Positions 62,674 through 64,000 of a stretch of 64,000 nucleotides of DNA are shown piece after piece. The notes under the pieces are model-generated. The model saw only the letters and a program-made list of their open reading frames with translations. It was not told the origin of the DNA and did no database searches. The stretch covers positions 62,001 to 126,000 of the forward strand of contig JAIQGK010000015.1 of assembly GCA_020072645.1 (NCBI GenBank). The letters are read 5' to 3'. Source of the DNA: Terriglobia bacterium. GTDB lineage: Bacteria > Acidobacteriota > Terriglobia > Terriglobales > Acidobacteriaceae. The position numbers were made by a program, and so were the translations under genes. Positions within the stretch are counted from its first letter, which is position 1. Each line of letters opens with the position of its first letter.

Positions 62674-63468
62674 ATGGCTCCTAACAGAATCTGGCAGGCA
62701 ACAATGTGTGCTTTGGCGCTGGCCTGTCTCACAACCGCGCTTTCCGCCGAGCCAATCAAACAACTCAAGCCCACGGGATACGTGAATGACTTCGCCGGCG
62801 TGCTTGACGCTTCGTCCTCGGAGTCGATCCGCAACATCTGCGAGCAGATTGATCAAAAGGCCCATGCTCAAATCGCAATCGTTACCATCCAGTCGCTGGA
62901 TGGCGCAGATATTGAAAGCTACGCTTCTGATCTCTACAAAGCCTGGGGAATAGGGCCAAAATCGAACAATCGCGGCGTTTTGATCCTGCTGGCGATTAAC
63001 GATCGCAAGCGCCGCATTGAGGTGGGCTATGGGCTGGAGCCTATCCTTCCCGACGGGAAAGTAGGTGGCTTTGGCCGTGAAGCCGTTCCTTTGCTCAGGC
63101 AGGATCAATACGGCCCTGCTGTTCTGCTCATGACACAGCGCGTTGCGGGAGTGATCGCCGCCGATGCCGGCATAACCCTTGAAGGCCCTGAACCGCCGCG
63201 TGCACCGCCAGACGAGGCGCCGGCGAATGGCCCATCTGCCGGAACCATTTTTTTAGGAATAGTTATAGTCCTGGTTGTCCTCGCCGTGTTATCCAGGGCA
63301 GGAGGCAGCGGCCTGATTTGGTTCTTGCTCGGCATGTTCCTGAACAGCGGAGGCCGAGGTAGTGGAGGCAGTAGTTGGGGTGGCGGCGGCGGGTTTGGCG
63401 GCGGCGGAGGTTTTGGTGGTTTTGGCGGCGGAAGTTCTGGAGGAGGCGGCGCAAGTGGCGACTGGTAG
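62674..63468 (+). CDS. TPM-domain (YgcG-type) membrane protein
   Basis: The 264-residue product has a signal peptide (about 1-25), a TPM domain (about 32-160; YVNDFAGVLDASSSESIRNI, VLILLAINDRKRRIEVGYGL), one membrane helix (about 190-212, GTIFLGIVIVLVVLAVL), and a Gly/Ser-rich tail (GGGGGFGGGGGFGG-type) ending GASGDW. YgcG/TPM proteins act in photosystem II repair and phosphatase-like roles in other organisms; here the role is open. The ATG at 62674 follows TTGGAGA. Confidence 0.85.
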   Translation: MAPNRIWQATMCALALACLTTALSAEPIKQLKPTGYVNDFAGVLDASSSESIRNICEQIDQKAHAQIAIVTIQSLDGADIESYASDLYKAWGIGPKSNNRGVLILLAINDRKRRIEVGYGLEPILPDGKVGGFGREAVPLLRQDQYGPAVLLMTQRVAGVIAADAGITLEGPEPPRAPPDEAPANGPSAGTIFLGIVIVLVVLAVLSRAGGSGLIWFLLGMFLNSGGRGSGGSSWGGGGGFGGGGGFGGFGGGSSGGGGASGDW

Positions 63469-63489
63469 CCGCGAAGACGCTTATAACTT

Positions 63490-64000
63490 ATGGAAACAGA
63501 AAAACAGATCACGGATTTTGTGAATAGCCTCAGGCAGGCGGCGGGCGCAAACCTGGAATGTGTGGCGCTTTTCGGGTCGGCTGCATCCGGAGAATTTCAT
63601 GCGGATTATTCTGACATCAACATCCTCTGCGTGATGCGTGAGCTTTCCGCTCCGGTGCTTGCAGCGCTGGCGCCGGCTATTGCCGGCTGGACGAAACGCA
63701 AGTTTCCTGCGCCGCTGATATTCTCACGCTCTGAATTAGAGCAATGCACAGACGTGTTCGCCATTGAGATGCTCGATATCCGCCAGCGCCATCGCATCCT
63801 GTACGGCGAAGATATTTTTACCGGCATGAACGTCCCCATGGACCGTCATCGCGTTCAACTGGAGCACGAACTGCGCACCAAACTACTTACGTTGCGGCAA
63901 AGTTATCTCCAGGCCGCGAGCGACGACAAACGCGTTCGGCGCTTAATGCTTGATTCCATTTCCGCTTTCAGCACGTTGTTCCGGCATACGCTCATTGCCA
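63490..64000 (+). CDS. MNT-type nucleotidyltransferase-fold protein, partial (C-terminus cut by window)
   Basis: The frame is open from ATG 63490 to the window end (170 codons). It contains VALFGSAASGEFHADYSDIN, the GSxxxG...SD motif of minimal nucleotidyltransferases (about residues 29-44). The rest (DRHRVQLEHELRTKLLTLR, RQSYLQAASDDKRVRRLMLD) resembles the helical part of proteins that modify small molecules or act in toxin-antitoxin pairs. The function cannot be assigned from a fragment. Confidence 0.7.
   Translation, partial: METEKQITDFVNSLRQAAGANLECVALFGSAASGEFHADYSDINILCVMRELSAPVLAALAPAIAGWTKRKFPAPLIFSRSELEQCTDVFAIEMLDIRQRHRILYGEDIFTGMNVPMDRHRVQLEHELRTKLLTLRQSYLQAASDDKRVRRLMLDSISAFSTLFRHTLIA

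Overview
The window looks like chromosomal DNA of an Acidobacteriota bacterium (Terriglobia-like, soil type). The basis is inference: two consecutive MacB/FtsX permeases of the acidobacterial duplicated orphan permease (ADOP) type, many secreted TPR, carboxypeptidase-regulatory, BON and DUF5666 proteins, moderately high GC, and frequent GTG/TTG starts. No rRNA is present. There is one tRNA, with unusual features.

Layout. 1-5.5 kb: end of a PspC-like protein, a secreted TPR protein, aroA, an M16 protease and rlmN. 5.5-9.2 kb: a gene-free repeat-rich stretch, then a 904-residue SIR2-PIN-like fusion that resembles an anti-phage effector. 9.5-18.8 kb: an apparent operon on the minus strand (HEAT protein, two ADOP permeases, MacB-type ATPase, NtrC-family regulator, NtrY-like kinase) with a candidate sigma-54 promoter. 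19-23.3 kb: VapBC-type toxin-antitoxin pair, beta-CASP nuclease, a small secreted protein and an RMD1/YagE-like membrane protein. 23.3-29 kb: a four-gene surface-fibre cassette (usher-like outer-membrane protein, chaperone-like protein, two subunit-like proteins). 29-36.2 kb: secreted proteins, a DHH phosphoesterase, and an OsmC - glutaredoxin - EamA cluster. The glutaredoxin has an in-frame TGA in place of the first active-site Cys, followed by a SECIS-like hairpin, so it is a probable selenoprotein.

36.2-42 kb is accessory: orphan proteins, a methyltransferase, a class II (Leu-like) tRNA whose anticodon reads UGG, and an IS1595/ISXO2 element with small passenger genes, bracketed by 26-bp inverted repeats. 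42.8-53.9 kb: ECF sigma/anti-sigma/secreted protein operon, CDF metal exporter, PpiC isomerase, NAD epimerase, ferrochelatase, a beta-lactamase-fold protein lacking its catalytic residues, and two tandem secreted paralogs. 54-56.5 kb: a DUF262-DUF1524 (GmrSD-like) protein next to an inverted copy of the repeat element found at 5.6-6.1 kb. 56.5-64 kb: DUF5666 and TPR proteins, thiD, a TrmH/RlmB-type methyltransferase, two paralogous secreted proteins, a TPM-domain protein and a partial nucleotidyltransferase-fold protein.

The most notable items are the selenocysteine glutaredoxin, the SIR2-PIN fusion, the class II tRNA with anticodon UGG, the fibre cassette with its intercistronic hairpin, and the pair of composite non-coding elements, each beside a defence-like gene. 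All functional statements rest on motif reading; no database search was possible.
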